Assembly: GCF_900099705.1 (NCBI RefSeq)
Contig: NZ_LT629695.1
Coordinates: forward strand, 1,240,001 to 1,304,000
Length of the DNA stretch: 64,000 nucleotides
Direction of reading: 5' to 3'
Source: Agrococcus jejuensis
GTDB taxonomy: Bacteria > Actinomycetota > Actinomycetes > Actinomycetales > Microbacteriaceae
How positions within the stretch are numbered: the first letter of the stretch is position 1; each line of letters opens with the position of its first letter. This document shows, one piece after another, positions 42,826-51,317 of this stretch. The notes under the pieces were generated by a model. It saw nothing but the letters and a program-made list of their open reading frames with translations. It was not told the origin of the DNA and made no database searches. A program made the position numbers and the translations under genes.

Positions 42826-44238
42826 GTGAGCACGAGCACGACGACGGCCGCAGCGCCGTCCAAGGCGAAGGTGGCGGTCGCGGTCGCGGTCGGCAACTTC
42901 ATGGAGTGGTTCGACTTCGCCGTCTACGGCTTCTTCGCCGTCATCATCGGTCAGCTGTTCTTCCCGCCGGACACCTCGGAGTTCGTCGCGATCCTGTCGT
43001 CGCTCGCGGTCTTCGCCGTCGGCTTCTTCATGCGACCGCTCGGCGGCTTCATCCTCGGCCCCATCGGCGACAAGTACGGCCGCCGCACGGCGCTCGCCGT
43101 CTCGATCCTCGCCATGGGCATCGCCACGACGATCATCGGCCTGCTGCCGGTCTACGCGACCGTCGGCATCCTCGCGCCGATCCTGCTCGTGCTGTGCCGC
43201 TGCATCCAGGGCCTCTCGGCCGGCGGCGAGTGGACCGGCTCGGCCGCGTACCTCATCGAGTCGACGCCCACGGCGCACCGCGGCAAGTTCGGCTCGGTCA
43301 TCTCGGCCACCGCCGCCCTCGCGATCATCGTCGGCAGCCTCTTCGCGCTGCTGCTCAACTCGATCCTCAGCGCGGAGGACCTGCAGACGTGGGGCTGGCG
43401 CGTGCCGTTCCTCATGGCGGCCCCGCTCGCGCTCATCGGTCTCTACATCCGCATGCGCCTCGGCGAGACGCCCGTCTACAAGGCCGTCGAGGCCAAGGAC
43501 GAGAAGGAGAAGGCGCCGGTGCTGCGCGCCTTCAAGGAGAACTGGCGCCCCATCCTGCTCACCGTCGCGATCGCGGCCGTGCAGGGCACGGGCTTCTACT
43601 ACCTCGCGACGTTCATCGTGAACTACCTCATGACGGTCGTCGGCATCGAGCGCCCGCTCGCCCTCGCGATGAGCGCCACGGGCCTGTCGGTCTACATGGT
43701 GCTGTGCCCGATCGCGGGCGCGCTCTCCGACCGCTTCGGCCGCCGCCGCCTCAACATCATCGGCACCATCGGCTACGTGCTGCTGCCCATCCCGGTGTTC
43801 ATGATCATGTCGGGCGCCGACGGCGCGTTCGCGCCCGTCGTGCTCGCGATGATCCTGCTCACGATGACGCAGGCCCTCGTGTCGGTCACGACCGTCGTGA
43901 TGCTCGTCGAGCTCTTCCCCGCCTCGAACCGCTCGAGCGCCAGCGCGATCGGCTTCAACTTCGCGCTCGCGTTCATCGCCGGCCCGGCCTCGTACGTCGG
44001 CGTGTGGCTCGCGGGCACGACGGGCAACCCCGTCTCGCCCGCCTGGTACCTCGTGGTGCTCGCGCTCATCGCGCTGCCCTTCATCTGGAAGTGGCTGCCC
44101 GAGACCGCCGGTCGCGACATCACGGCCGACCACCAGGCGGAGCGCGGCGACGCCCTCGGCCTCGACCTCGGCCACCTCGAGGACCACGTGCCCGGCGCGA
44201 CGTCGGCGCAGCCCACGGCCACGACCGAGCAGCGGTAG
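42826..44238 (+). CDS. MHS-family MFS transporter, first gene of the catabolic operon
   Basis: 470 residues, twelve membrane segments. VGNFMEWFDFAVYGFFAVIIGQLFFP, FFMRPLGGFILGPIGDKYGRRTALAVSI and QGLSAGGEWTGSAAYLIESTP are MHS signatures. It is the probable importer of the substrate degraded by the following genes; citrate, alpha-ketoglutarate and benzoate-type carriers belong to this family. AAGGAGG is 5 bases before GTG 42826; an upstream in-frame ATG at 42751 lies before the operator and is rejected. Confidence 0.9.
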   Translation: MSTSTTTAAAPSKAKVAVAVAVGNFMEWFDFAVYGFFAVIIGQLFFPPDTSEFVAILSSLAVFAVGFFMRPLGGFILGPIGDKYGRRTALAVSILAMGIATTIIGLLPVYATVGILAPILLVLCRCIQGLSAGGEWTGSAAYLIESTPTAHRGKFGSVISATAALAIIVGSLFALLLNSILSAEDLQTWGWRVPFLMAAPLALIGLYIRMRLGETPVYKAVEAKDEKEKAPVLRAFKENWRPILLTVAIAAVQGTGFYYLATFIVNYLMTVVGIERPLALAMSATGLSVYMVLCPIAGALSDRFGRRRLNIIGTIGYVLLPIPVFMIMSGADGAFAPVVLAMILLTMTQALVSVTTVVMLVELFPASNRSSASAIGFNFALAFIAGPASYVGVWLAGTTGNPVSPAWYLVVLALIALPFIWKWLPETAGRDITADHQAERGDALGLDLGHLEDHVPGATSAQPTATTEQR

Positions 44239-44249
44239 GAGCGCGACGG

Positions 44250-45065
44250 ATGACGAACCCGGTGTCGACGAGCGGTGCGAACCGCGTCACGATCGTGCAG
44301 TACGGCACGCGTCAGGGCCACAAGTCGGAGGTGTACCTGAACTGGGGCATCTACGGCCGGCCCGACGAGCCGATCGGCATGGACTACTTCCTCTGGCTCA
44401 TCGAGACGCCGAGCGGTCCGATCGTGGTCGACACCGGGTTCTCCGTCGAGGGCGGCGCGAACCGCTCGCGCACGTTCCTCGCGCAGCCCGTCGAGGCGCT
44501 CGCCGCCCTGGGCGTCGACGCCGCGACGGCGCCCGAGGTGCTCATCACCCACGCGCACTACGACCACATCGGCAACGTCGACGCGTTCGACGCCGCCCGC
44601 GTCACGATCTCGGCCGCCGAGCGCGACTTCTGGTCGAGCGGCATGCAGCACCGCGCGCAGTTCCACCACTCGGTCGAGGATGCGGAGCTCGAGACGCTGC
44701 GCCGCGTCGAGTCCGAGGGGCGTCTGCGCACCTTCGACGACGAGCTCGAGATCGCGCCCGGCGTGCGGATGGTGCGGGTCGGCGGGCACACCCCCGGCCA
44801 GTCCATCGTGCTCGTCGACACCGCCGACGGCGTCGTCGCGCTCGCGTCCGACGCCATCCACTACTACGAGGAGCACGACGACGACGTGCCGTTCGCGTTC
44901 GTCGCCGACCTCCCAGCGATGTACGCGGGCTTCGACCTGCTGCACGCCATGGTCGCCGACGGCCGCGTGCAGCACCTCGTGTCGGGGCACGACCCCTCGA
45001 CGCTCGACCGCTTCGGCCGCATCGCCGACGGCCCGCTGCCCGGCCTCACGGCCCGCATCGGCTAA
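44250..45065 (+). CDS. Metallo-beta-lactamase-fold lactonase-like hydrolase
   Basis: 271 residues. Metal motif ITHAHYDHIGNVDAF (HxHxDH) near residue 92, GGHTPGQSIVLVD, ASDAIHYYEE and a final His in VSGHDPSTL: the binuclear zinc set of AHL-lactonase/AttM/AiiA-like enzymes. NWGIYGRPDEPIGMDYFLWLIETPSGPIVVDTGF also fits that group. In this catabolic context it more likely opens a pathway lactone than a signal molecule. AGGAG is 8 bases before ATG 44250, and 11 bases separate it from the transporter stop. Confidence 0.85.
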   Translation: MTNPVSTSGANRVTIVQYGTRQGHKSEVYLNWGIYGRPDEPIGMDYFLWLIETPSGPIVVDTGFSVEGGANRSRTFLAQPVEALAALGVDAATAPEVLITHAHYDHIGNVDAFDAARVTISAAERDFWSSGMQHRAQFHHSVEDAELETLRRVESEGRLRTFDDELEIAPGVRMVRVGGHTPGQSIVLVDTADGVVALASDAIHYYEEHDDDVPFAFVADLPAMYAGFDLLHAMVADGRVQHLVSGHDPSTLDRFGRIADGPLPGLTARIG

Positions 45066-45114
45066 GCCGGCCATCCACCCCAGACTTCCCCACGCAGACA
45101 GGAGCGCGCACACC

Positions 45115-45996
45115 ATGACCGCAACGCAGAGGTTCGAGGGGCTCGTCGCCGTCGTCACGGGCGCGGCAGGCGGCCTCGGCGCCGCATCCGCCCAGCGGCT
45201 CGCCGCCGAGGGCGCCCGCGTCGTCGCCGTCGACCGCGACGAGCGCATCGTCGAGGCGGCGAAGGCGCTGCCGGGCGAGGCGATCGGCGTCGTCGCCGAC
45301 ATCGCCGACGAGGCGTCGGTCGACGCGTACATGGCCGCGGGCATCGAGGCGTTCGGCCGCATCGACCGCTTCCACCTCAACGCCGGCATCTTCGGCTCGT
45401 TCGCGTCGATCCCCGACCTCGGCGTCGACGACTTCGAGCAGGTCATGCGCGTGAACGTCACGGGCCAGTTCCTGGGCCTGCGCGCCGCGTTCCGCCACTA
45501 CCGCGACCAGGTCGCCGCGGGCTCGTTCGCAGGCGGCGCCGTCGCGGTCACCGCATCGATCGCGGGCCACCGCGGCTCGGCCGACCTGCTGCCGTACCAG
45601 ACCTCGAAGCACGCCGTCGTGGGCCTCGTGCACGGCGCCGCCGTCTACGGCGGCCCGCTCGGCATCCGCGTGAACGGCGTCGCGCCCGGCATCGTGCCGA
45701 CGCAGCTCTTCGCCGCCGCCGCGACGCAGACGGGCGGCGGCAACGACATGGTGCGCCGCGCCTCGACGACGCCGCTGCGCCGTGCGGGCGCCGCATCCGA
45801 GATCGCCGGCGTCGTCGCCTTCCTGCTCTCCGACGACAGCTCGTACACGACGGGCGAGATCGTGACCGCCGACGGCGGCGCATCCATCGTGAACACCGTG
45901 CGCCCCGCCGGCGGCGCCGGCGCATGGGACACCGCGCCCGTCGACGCCCCGCTCTTCGCGGAGTGGCCCGGCTTCGACCCGGAGGCCGCCCGATGA
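45115..45996 (+). CDS. Short-chain dehydrogenase/reductase
   Basis: 293 residues. Rossmann TGAAGGLGAASAQRL, acidic VDRDE after beta-2 (NAD preference), LNAGIF in place of NNAG, catalytic Ser in VAVTASIAGH, and YQTSK (YxxxK). The C-terminal GEIVTADGGASIVNTVRPAGGAGAWDTAPVDAPLFAEWPGFDPEA is about 30 residues longer than typical SDRs. It should oxidise or reduce a hydroxy/keto intermediate. Stop overlaps the next gene (ATGA). The purine-rich AGGAG is 11 bases upstream of ATG 45115. Confidence 0.9.
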   Translation: MTATQRFEGLVAVVTGAAGGLGAASAQRLAAEGARVVAVDRDERIVEAAKALPGEAIGVVADIADEASVDAYMAAGIEAFGRIDRFHLNAGIFGSFASIPDLGVDDFEQVMRVNVTGQFLGLRAAFRHYRDQVAAGSFAGGAVAVTASIAGHRGSADLLPYQTSKHAVVGLVHGAAVYGGPLGIRVNGVAPGIVPTQLFAAAATQTGGGNDMVRRASTTPLRRAGAASEIAGVVAFLLSDDSSYTTGEIVTADGGASIVNTVRPAGGAGAWDTAPVDAPLFAEWPGFDPEAAR

Positions 45997-46913
45997 GCGG
46001 CACTGCGACGCTGCGGGTCGGCTTCGTCGGCCTCGGCAACATGGGCGGCCGCATGGCGCGCTGCATCACGGGCGCCGGGGATGCGCTGCTCGGGTTCGAC
46101 CCGCGCGAGGCGGCGATCGGCGAGGCCGGCGCGACCGCCGCGGCCACCGCCGCCGACGTCGTGGCCGGCAGCGACGTCGTGCTGCTGTCGCTGCCCGACT
46201 CGAAGGTCGTCGAGGCCGTCGTCTACGGCGACCCCGCCTTCCTCGCCGCCGTGCGCGAGGGCCAGGTGATCGTCGACCTGTCGACCGCCGCCCCCGAGTC
46301 GACGCGGCGCATCGCCGCCGACCTCGCCGAGCGCGGCGCCGTCTACCTCGACGCCGGCATCTCGGGCGGCGCCGCCGCGGCGGAGGTCGGCACGCTCACG
46401 CTCATGGTCGGCGGCGACGCCGAGGCCCTCGAGCGCGTGCGCCCCGTGCTGGGCCGCTTCGCGAAGCAGGTCTTCCACTGCGGTGCCTCCGGCGCAGGCC
46501 ACACCGTGAAGCTGCTCAACAACTTCCTCAACGCCATCGCCCTCTCGGCCACGGCCGAGGTCATGGTCGCCGCGAAGAAGGCCGACCTCGACCTCGCGAC
46601 CGTGCTCGACGTGCTCAACGCCTCCTCGGGCGTGAACTTCGCGACCATCAACCGGTTCCCACGCATCATCCAGGGCGACTACCTCGAGGGCGGCCTCACG
46701 AACACGCTCATGCTCAAGGACGTGTCGCTGTACCTCGAGCTGCTCGGCACCCTCGGCGTGCCGAGCCTCAACGCCGCCGGACCCGTCGCATCCTTCGGGC
46801 TCGCGCGCCAGCTCGGCTACGCCGACCGCATCTCGAACACCGTCGTCGACGCGCTCGGCGACATCGCAGGCGGCGTGCGCCTGCACGCACCCGACGAGGA
46901 GGCCCAGGCATGA
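45993..46913 (+). CDS. Beta-hydroxyacid dehydrogenase (HIBADH/GarR family) 1
   Basis: 306 residues. NAD-binding GFVGLGNMGGRMA, the substrate signature DAGISGGAAAAEVGTLT in place of the common DAPVSGG, and catalytic Lys in GHTVKLLNNFLNAIA. Family members include 3-hydroxyisobutyrate dehydrogenase and tartronate semialdehyde reductase. Overlaps both the SDR (ATGA) and the following cupin gene. A second relative lies at 47744, suggesting two successive steps or different stereoisomers of one substrate. Confidence 0.9.
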   Translation: MSGTATLRVGFVGLGNMGGRMARCITGAGDALLGFDPREAAIGEAGATAAATAADVVAGSDVVLLSLPDSKVVEAVVYGDPAFLAAVREGQVIVDLSTAAPESTRRIAADLAERGAVYLDAGISGGAAAAEVGTLTLMVGGDAEALERVRPVLGRFAKQVFHCGASGAGHTVKLLNNFLNAIALSATAEVMVAAKKADLDLATVLDVLNASSGVNFATINRFPRIIQGDYLEGGLTNTLMLKDVSLYLELLGTLGVPSLNAAGPVASFGLARQLGYADRISNTVVDALGDIAGGVRLHAPDEEAQA

Positions 46914-47323
46914 GGATCAAGCATCCCCGCGAGTTCGACGGCACCGCAGGCAAGCCCGGCTCGCAGTTCACCGGCTCCGTCTACCCGTACGTGACGATGG
47001 CGCAGACCGACGGCGTGACGATCAACACCGTCGACTTCACGCCTGGCGCCCGCACCTACTGGCACCACCACGAGCAGGGCCAGATCCTGCAGGTGCTCGC
47101 CGGCCGCGGCCTCGTGTGCGCGAACGGCGAGGTGCACGTCATCCGCGCTGGCGACACCGTGTGGTGCCCGCCCGGCGAGCGCCACTGGCACGGCGCCGCC
47201 CCCGACTCGTTCATGGTCCACACCGCGATCTCCCTCGGGCAGACCGTGTGGGCCGACCCCGTCGGCGACGACGAGTACGCGCAGCAGCCGATCGATGGAG
47301 AGGAACCGACCGATGTTCGCTGA
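46910..47323 (+). CDS. Small cupin-domain protein
   Basis: 137 residues. Single cupin: TYWHHHEQGQILQVLAGRGLVCANGEVHVIRAGDTVWCPPGERHWHGAAPDSFMVHTAIS, with two conserved metal-binding motifs (G-x5-HxH-x3-E-like and P-x-G-x2-H). Such proteins often act as isomerases or decarboxylases, or in partnership with carboxymuconolactone decarboxylases, which follow directly here. ATGA overlap with the upstream dehydrogenase. Confidence 0.85.
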   Translation: MRIKHPREFDGTAGKPGSQFTGSVYPYVTMAQTDGVTINTVDFTPGARTYWHHHEQGQILQVLAGRGLVCANGEVHVIRAGDTVWCPPGERHWHGAAPDSFMVHTAISLGQTVWADPVGDDEYAQQPIDGEEPTDVR

Positions 47324-47747
47324 GGGAACGCACCTGGACACGTACGAGGAGGGCCTCGCCATCCGCAAGGAGGTGCTGGGCGCCGAGCACGTCGAGCGCT
47401 CGATGGCGAAGGTCAGCCCGTTCTCGCGGCCCATCCAGGACTACGTCACCGAGTTCTGCTGGGGCGGCATCTGGTCGCGCGACGGCCTCGACCGGTCGCA
47501 GCGCAGCCTCGTGAACCTCGGCATCCTCGTGACGCTCAACCGCAGCCACGAGCTCGCCGTGCACGTGCGCGGCGCCGTGCGCAACGGCGTCACGATGCAG
47601 CAGATCCAGGAGGTGCTGCTGCAGACCGCGATGTACGTCGGCGCTCCCGCGGCGCTCGAGGCGTTCCGCATCACCGAGCGCGTGCTGCGCGAGGAGCTCG
47701 GCGACGAGGCGGTCGACGCCTACGAGGCGCAGGCGGCGCAGGCATGA
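47313..47747 (+). CDS. Carboxymuconolactone decarboxylase-family protein (single domain)
   Basis: 144 residues from ATG 47313. LDRSQRSLVNLGILVTLNRSHELAVHVRGAVRNGVTMQQIQEVLLQTAMYVGAPAALEAFRITERV matches PcaC-type CMD proteins, including the His in HVRGAVRNG and the conserved Glu in IQEVLLQ; no CxxC, so not an AhpD-type peroxidase partner. It overlaps the cupin end by 11 bases. An ATG at 47295 is possible but the AGGAA before 47313 is better placed. Its stop overlaps the next dehydrogenase (ATGA). Confidence 0.88.
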   Translation: MFAEGTHLDTYEEGLAIRKEVLGAEHVERSMAKVSPFSRPIQDYVTEFCWGGIWSRDGLDRSQRSLVNLGILVTLNRSHELAVHVRGAVRNGVTMQQIQEVLLQTAMYVGAPAALEAFRITERVLREELGDEAVDAYEAQAAQA

Positions 47748-48637
47748 GCAACGTCGCGCTCATCGGCCTCGGCAACATGGGCACGCCCATGTCGCGGCGG
47801 CTCGTCGACGCCGGCAACCGCGTGCGCGGCTTCGACCTCGTGGAGGCGGCGCGCGAGCGGCTGCGCGACGGCGGCGGCGAGCCCGCCGCGACGGCGGCGG
47901 AGGCCGCGGCCGAGGCGACCGCCGTCATCCTCATGCTGCCGAGCTCGGCGATCGTCGAGTCGGTCGTCGACGAGCTGCTCGCCGCTGGCGCCATCGGTCC
48001 GCAGACGCTCGTCGTCGACATGTCGTCGTCGGAGCCCACCCGCACGCAGGCGCTCGCCGAGCGCCTCGCCGCCGAGGGCATCGCGTTCGCCGACGCTCCG
48101 GTCTCGGGCGGCGTGCGCGGCGCCGAGCGCGGCACGCTCACGATCATGCTCGGCGCTCGCGATGCGGATCGCGAGCGCGCGCACGCGCTGCTCGCCCCGC
48201 TCGGCCGCGTCGTCGACTGCGGCGACGTCGGCGCCGGCCACGCGCTCAAGGCCCTCAACAACCTCCTCTCCGCCACGCACCTGTGGGCGACGAGCGAGGC
48301 GATGCAGGCAGGCATGCGCTTCGGCCTCGACCCCGAGGTCATGCTCTCGGTGTTCAACGGGTCGAGCGGCAAGTCGGGCTCGACCGAGAACAAGTGGCCG
48401 AACTTCGTGCTGCCCGGCACGTTCGACTCCGGATTCGGGCTGCGTCTCATGCTCAAGGACATGCGCATCGCGACGGGTCTCGCCGAGCAGGTCGGCACCC
48501 CGTCGCGCCTCGGCGCCGACGCCGTCGACCTGTGGGCCGAGGCCGCCGAGGGCCTCGCGCCCGACGCCGACCACACGCGCGTCGCCGAGTGGATCGCCGC
48601 CCGCGAGGTGGCGCTCGCGGAGCCGCGCGATGAGTAG
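47744..48637 (+). CDS. Beta-hydroxyacid dehydrogenase (HIBADH/GarR family) 2
   Basis: 297 residues. ALIGLGNMGTPMSRRL, classic FADAPVSGGVRGAERGTLTIMLG and catalytic Lys in GHALKALNNLLSATHLW. Distinct from the dehydrogenase at 45993 in its substrate loop and in the C-terminal half (NGSSGKSGSTENKWPNFVLPGTF). Coupled to the preceding CMD gene, and its end overlaps the GntR regulator by 8 bases. Probably reduces or oxidises a 3-hydroxy acid of the same pathway. Confidence 0.9.
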   Translation: MSNVALIGLGNMGTPMSRRLVDAGNRVRGFDLVEAARERLRDGGGEPAATAAEAAAEATAVILMLPSSAIVESVVDELLAAGAIGPQTLVVDMSSSEPTRTQALAERLAAEGIAFADAPVSGGVRGAERGTLTIMLGARDADRERAHALLAPLGRVVDCGDVGAGHALKALNNLLSATHLWATSEAMQAGMRFGLDPEVMLSVFNGSSGKSGSTENKWPNFVLPGTFDSGFGLRLMLKDMRIATGLAEQVGTPSRLGADAVDLWAEAAEGLAPDADHTRVAEWIAAREVALAEPRDE

Positions 48638-49343
48638 CATCCCTGATGTGACCGAGACGGCTGCGCAGCGCTGGGGAGTCTCCCCCGTCGGCCGCGTCGC
48701 CGCGCCCGTCAAGGAGCAGGTCGTCACGGCCATCCGCGACGCCATCCTCGACTTCAAGCTGCGGCCAGGCGACCGGCTCGTCGAGCGGGAGATCATCGAG
48801 TCGATGGAGGTGTCGCGCGCGACCGTGCGCGAGGCCATCAGCGTGCTCGCCTCCGAGGGCCTCGTCACCGTCGTGCCGCAGAAGGGCGCGCACGTCACGC
48901 AGCCGTCGCTCGAGGACGCGGAGGACCTCTACGAGGTGCGCGCGTCGCTCGAGTCGCTCGTCGTGCGCCGCTTCATCGACCGCGCCACCGACGTCGACGT
49001 CGCCCACCTCGTCGCCACCGTCGACCGCATGGCCGAGCGGCTCGACGAGCCGCCGACGATCGTCGACTTCCTCAAGGCCAAGGACGAGTTCTACGACGTG
49101 CTGCTCGCCGGCGCCCGCTCGGCGTCGCTCACGCAGCTGCTCGGATCCATCCAGGCCCGCGTGCGCCTGCTGCGCGTCACGTCGCTCTCGACCGCCGACC
49201 GCCTCCCCCACGTCGTGACGGAGATGCGCGAGATCGTCGAGGCCATCGAGGCCCGCAACCCCGACCGTGCCGCGCGCCTCATGGCCGAGCACATCCACAT
49301 GGCGTCGCGGCTCGCGCTGCGCGCCCTCCGCGCGCAGGGCTGA
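48630..49343 (+). CDS. GntR-family regulator, FCD subfamily
   Basis: 237 residues. N-terminal winged HTH (about 25-90): VKEQVVTAIRDAILDFKLRPGDRLVEREIIESMEVSRATVREAISVLASEGLVTVVPQKGAHVTQPS, then an FCD all-helical ligand domain with YEVRASLESLVVRRFID, an Asp/His metal-ligand candidate in FLKAKDEFYDVL and HIHMASR near the end. FCD domains bind metal plus carboxylic acid effectors. It lies within the operon it probably controls and fits the TTGTC-N-GACAA sites before the two MHS transporters. Confidence 0.9.
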   Translation: MSSIPDVTETAAQRWGVSPVGRVAAPVKEQVVTAIRDAILDFKLRPGDRLVEREIIESMEVSRATVREAISVLASEGLVTVVPQKGAHVTQPSLEDAEDLYEVRASLESLVVRRFIDRATDVDVAHLVATVDRMAERLDEPPTIVDFLKAKDEFYDVLLAGARSASLTQLLGSIQARVRLLRVTSLSTADRLPHVVTEMREIVEAIEARNPDRAARLMAEHIHMASRLALRALRAQG

Positions 49344-49349
49344 GCCCCG

Positions 49350-49367
49350 GGCGGGCTCGCGCCCGCC
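49350..49367. terminator. Short GC hairpin after the GntR gene
   Basis: GGCGGGC-TCGC-GCCCGCC, 7-bp stem, 7 bases after the GntR stop. Weak candidate terminator. Confidence 0.4.
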
Positions 49368-49408
49368 TGCTCGACCGGCGTCCGCACATCCATCCCGGAT
49401 GCGCACCC

Positions 49409-49447
49409 GCGCATCCGCATCCGCATCCGTTCCGCATCCGCATCCGC
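49409..49447. repeat. CCGCAT hexamer repeat before a ribosome site
   Basis: About six copies of the hexamer CCGCAT, one imperfect (CCGTT), directly upstream of the AAGGAG of the next gene. Possible slippage site in the 5' leader. Confidence 0.7.
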
Positions 49448-49464
49448 TCGCGAAGGAGCAGCAC

Positions 49465-50238
49465 ATGACCCTCACCCCCCGTCAGCAGCAGTCCAAGGAC
49501 CAGTTCGTCGAGCAGCGCGGCGAGGGTGCGTGGAGCCCGCTGTGGGAGTCGATCGCGAGGATCGATCCCGAGTTCCTCGACGCGTACCGCGAGATGTCGA
49601 TGGTGCCGTGGCGCAAGACGCACCTCGACGCGAAGACGAAGGAGCTCATCTACATCGCGGTCGACGCCAACGCGACCCACATGTACCTGCCGGGCGTGCG
49701 CCAGCACATCCAGGCCGCGTTCCGCCACGGCGCGACGGTGCAGGAGATCATGGAGGTCATCGAGTGCGCCTCGACCCTCGGCATCCACGCGATGAACATC
49801 GGCGTGCCGATCCTCGTCGAGGTGCTCGAGGAGCAGGGCCTGCGCACCGGCCCCGCCGAGCTCGACGCGAAGCAGCAGGCGATGAAGGACGACTTCACGG
49901 CGACGCGCGGCTACTGGCACTCGTTCTGGGACGAGATCCTCGAGCTCGACCCCGAGATGTTCGAGGCGTACACGGCGTTCTCGTCGGTGCCGTGGCGCAC
50001 CGGCACGCTCGAGCCGAAGGTGAAGGAGTTCGTGTACATCGCGTTCGACACCGCCGCGACGCACCTCTACAAGCCGGGCCTCAAGCTGCACCTCGAGAAC
50101 GCGCTCGGCTACGGCGCGACCGTGGGCGAGATCCTCGAGGTCATGGAGATCGCGAGCGTCATCGGCATCCACGCCGCCACGTCGGCCGTGCCGATCCTCG
50201 TCGAGGAGGCCGAGGCGGCCGGCAAGCCGCTGCCGTGA
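49465..50238 (+). CDS. Two-domain carboxymuconolactone decarboxylase-family protein
   Basis: 257 residues with an internal duplication. Residues 15-115 (LWESIARIDPEFLDAYREMSMVPWR...QHIQAAFRHGATVQEIMEVIECASTLGIHAMNIGVPILVEVLEEQG) and 130-250 (FWDEILELDPEMFEAYTAFSSVPWR...LHLENALGYGATVGEILEVMEIASVIGIHAATSAVPILVEEAEAAG) are the same CMD/AhpD-like module. No CxxC motif. Single CMD modules oligomerise, so the fusion may encode a ready-made dimer. GAAGGAG before ATG 49465. Overlaps the following dehydrogenase gene. Confidence 0.88.
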   Translation: MTLTPRQQQSKDQFVEQRGEGAWSPLWESIARIDPEFLDAYREMSMVPWRKTHLDAKTKELIYIAVDANATHMYLPGVRQHIQAAFRHGATVQEIMEVIECASTLGIHAMNIGVPILVEVLEEQGLRTGPAELDAKQQAMKDDFTATRGYWHSFWDEILELDPEMFEAYTAFSSVPWRTGTLEPKVKEFVYIAFDTAATHLYKPGLKLHLENALGYGATVGEILEVMEIASVIGIHAATSAVPILVEEAEAAGKPLP

Positions 50239-51317
50239 GCGAGCGGTCGGGTTCGGGGTCGGGCGGCGTCGCGGGGTCGGTCTCGCTGTCGGTCTCGGGC
50301 GCTCGCGCCCTCGCGGTGCGGGCGCTCGTCGTGCTCGGCTACTCCCCCGCCGACGCGGCGACGATCGCGGATCACCTGCTCGACTGCGAGCTGCGCGGGC
50401 TCGGGATGAGCGGGCTCGCGCGCATCGTGAGCATCGCCGAGCGCCTGGGGTCGGCGGGGCCCGTGGTCGGGCCGTCTGCCGCGACCGTGACCTCGCCGTC
50501 GTCGACGCGCATCGACGGCCGCGACCGCATCGGCTACCTCGTCGCCGACGAGGCCACGACCGCGGCGATCGCGCACGCCGAGTCGAGCGGCATCGGCCTC
50601 GTCGGCGCGCACGGCACCTGGTACACCGGCATGCTCAGCCACTACGCCGAGCGCATCGTCGAGCGAGGGCTCGTCGCGATGCTCGCGTCGAGCGCGACAC
50701 CCTGGGTGGCGCCGCACGGCGGCACGCAGCCCGTCGTCGGCACGAACCCCATCTGCTTCGCGTTCCCCTCCGACGGCGACCCGTTCGTGTGGGACATCGG
50801 CACGTCGTCGATCATCCACGCCGACGTCGTGCTCGCCGAGCGGCTCGGGCTGCCGCTGCCTTCCGGCGTCGCCTTCGACGCCTCGGGCGCGCCCACGACG
50901 TCGCCGACCGAGGCGCTCGCCGGCGCGTTCACGACCTGGGGCGGACACCGCGGCAGCGGCCTCGCCCTCGTCGTGCAGCTGCTCGGCGCGCTCGCCGGCG
51001 CCCCTGTCGCGCCCGGGCACCTGCAGGACTTCGGCATGGTCGTGCTCGCGATCGACCCGGGGGTGCTGGGGGCGGGTGCTGATGCTGGTGCTGGTGCCGC
51101 CTCGCTCGGTGGCGCCGCCGCCTTGCGTGCGAGCGTGGCCGAGCTGCAGGCATCCCTCGCCGACACCGCCCCGGTCGACCCCGCGCATCCCGTGCGCGCC
51201 CCCTTCGCCCGATCGATCGCCGAGCGCCGCCGACGCCTCGCCGCCGACGCGATCGAGGTGCCGACCGCGGTCGTGGATGCGGTGCGAGCCCTCGCCGACG
51301 GCGTGGCCCGCGCCTGA
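50235..51317 (+). CDS. Malate/lactate dehydrogenase, Ldh2 family
   Basis: 360 residues. Ldh2/MdhB fold marks: LLDCELRGLGMSGLARIVSI (the region usually holding S-x-G), AHAESSGIGLVGAHGTWYTGMLSHYAERIVERGLVAMLASSATPWVAPHGGTQPVVGTNPICFAFP, and KG-like GGHRGSGLALVVQLLGALAG. Members oxidise malate, ureidoglycolate or related 2-hydroxy acids with NAD(P)+. Compared with family norms the segment between DIGTSSI and the GGHRGSG motif is short. GTG 50235 overlaps the preceding stop. Last gene of the cluster. Confidence 0.85.
   Translation: MSERSGSGSGGVAGSVSLSVSGARALAVRALVVLGYSPADAATIADHLLDCELRGLGMSGLARIVSIAERLGSAGPVVGPSAATVTSPSSTRIDGRDRIGYLVADEATTAAIAHAESSGIGLVGAHGTWYTGMLSHYAERIVERGLVAMLASSATPWVAPHGGTQPVVGTNPICFAFPSDGDPFVWDIGTSSIIHADVVLAERLGLPLPSGVAFDASGAPTTSPTEALAGAFTTWGGHRGSGLALVVQLLGALAGAPVAPGHLQDFGMVVLAIDPGVLGAGADAGAGAASLGGAAALRASVAELQASLADTAPVDPAHPVRAPFARSIAERRRRLAADAIEVPTAVVDAVRALADGVARA

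Noticed and set aside
44250..45065. Quorum-quenching AHL lactonase as firm assignment
   Set aside because: The metal motif allows it, but the operon context is metabolic and no quorum-sensing genes are nearby; kept as lactonase-like.
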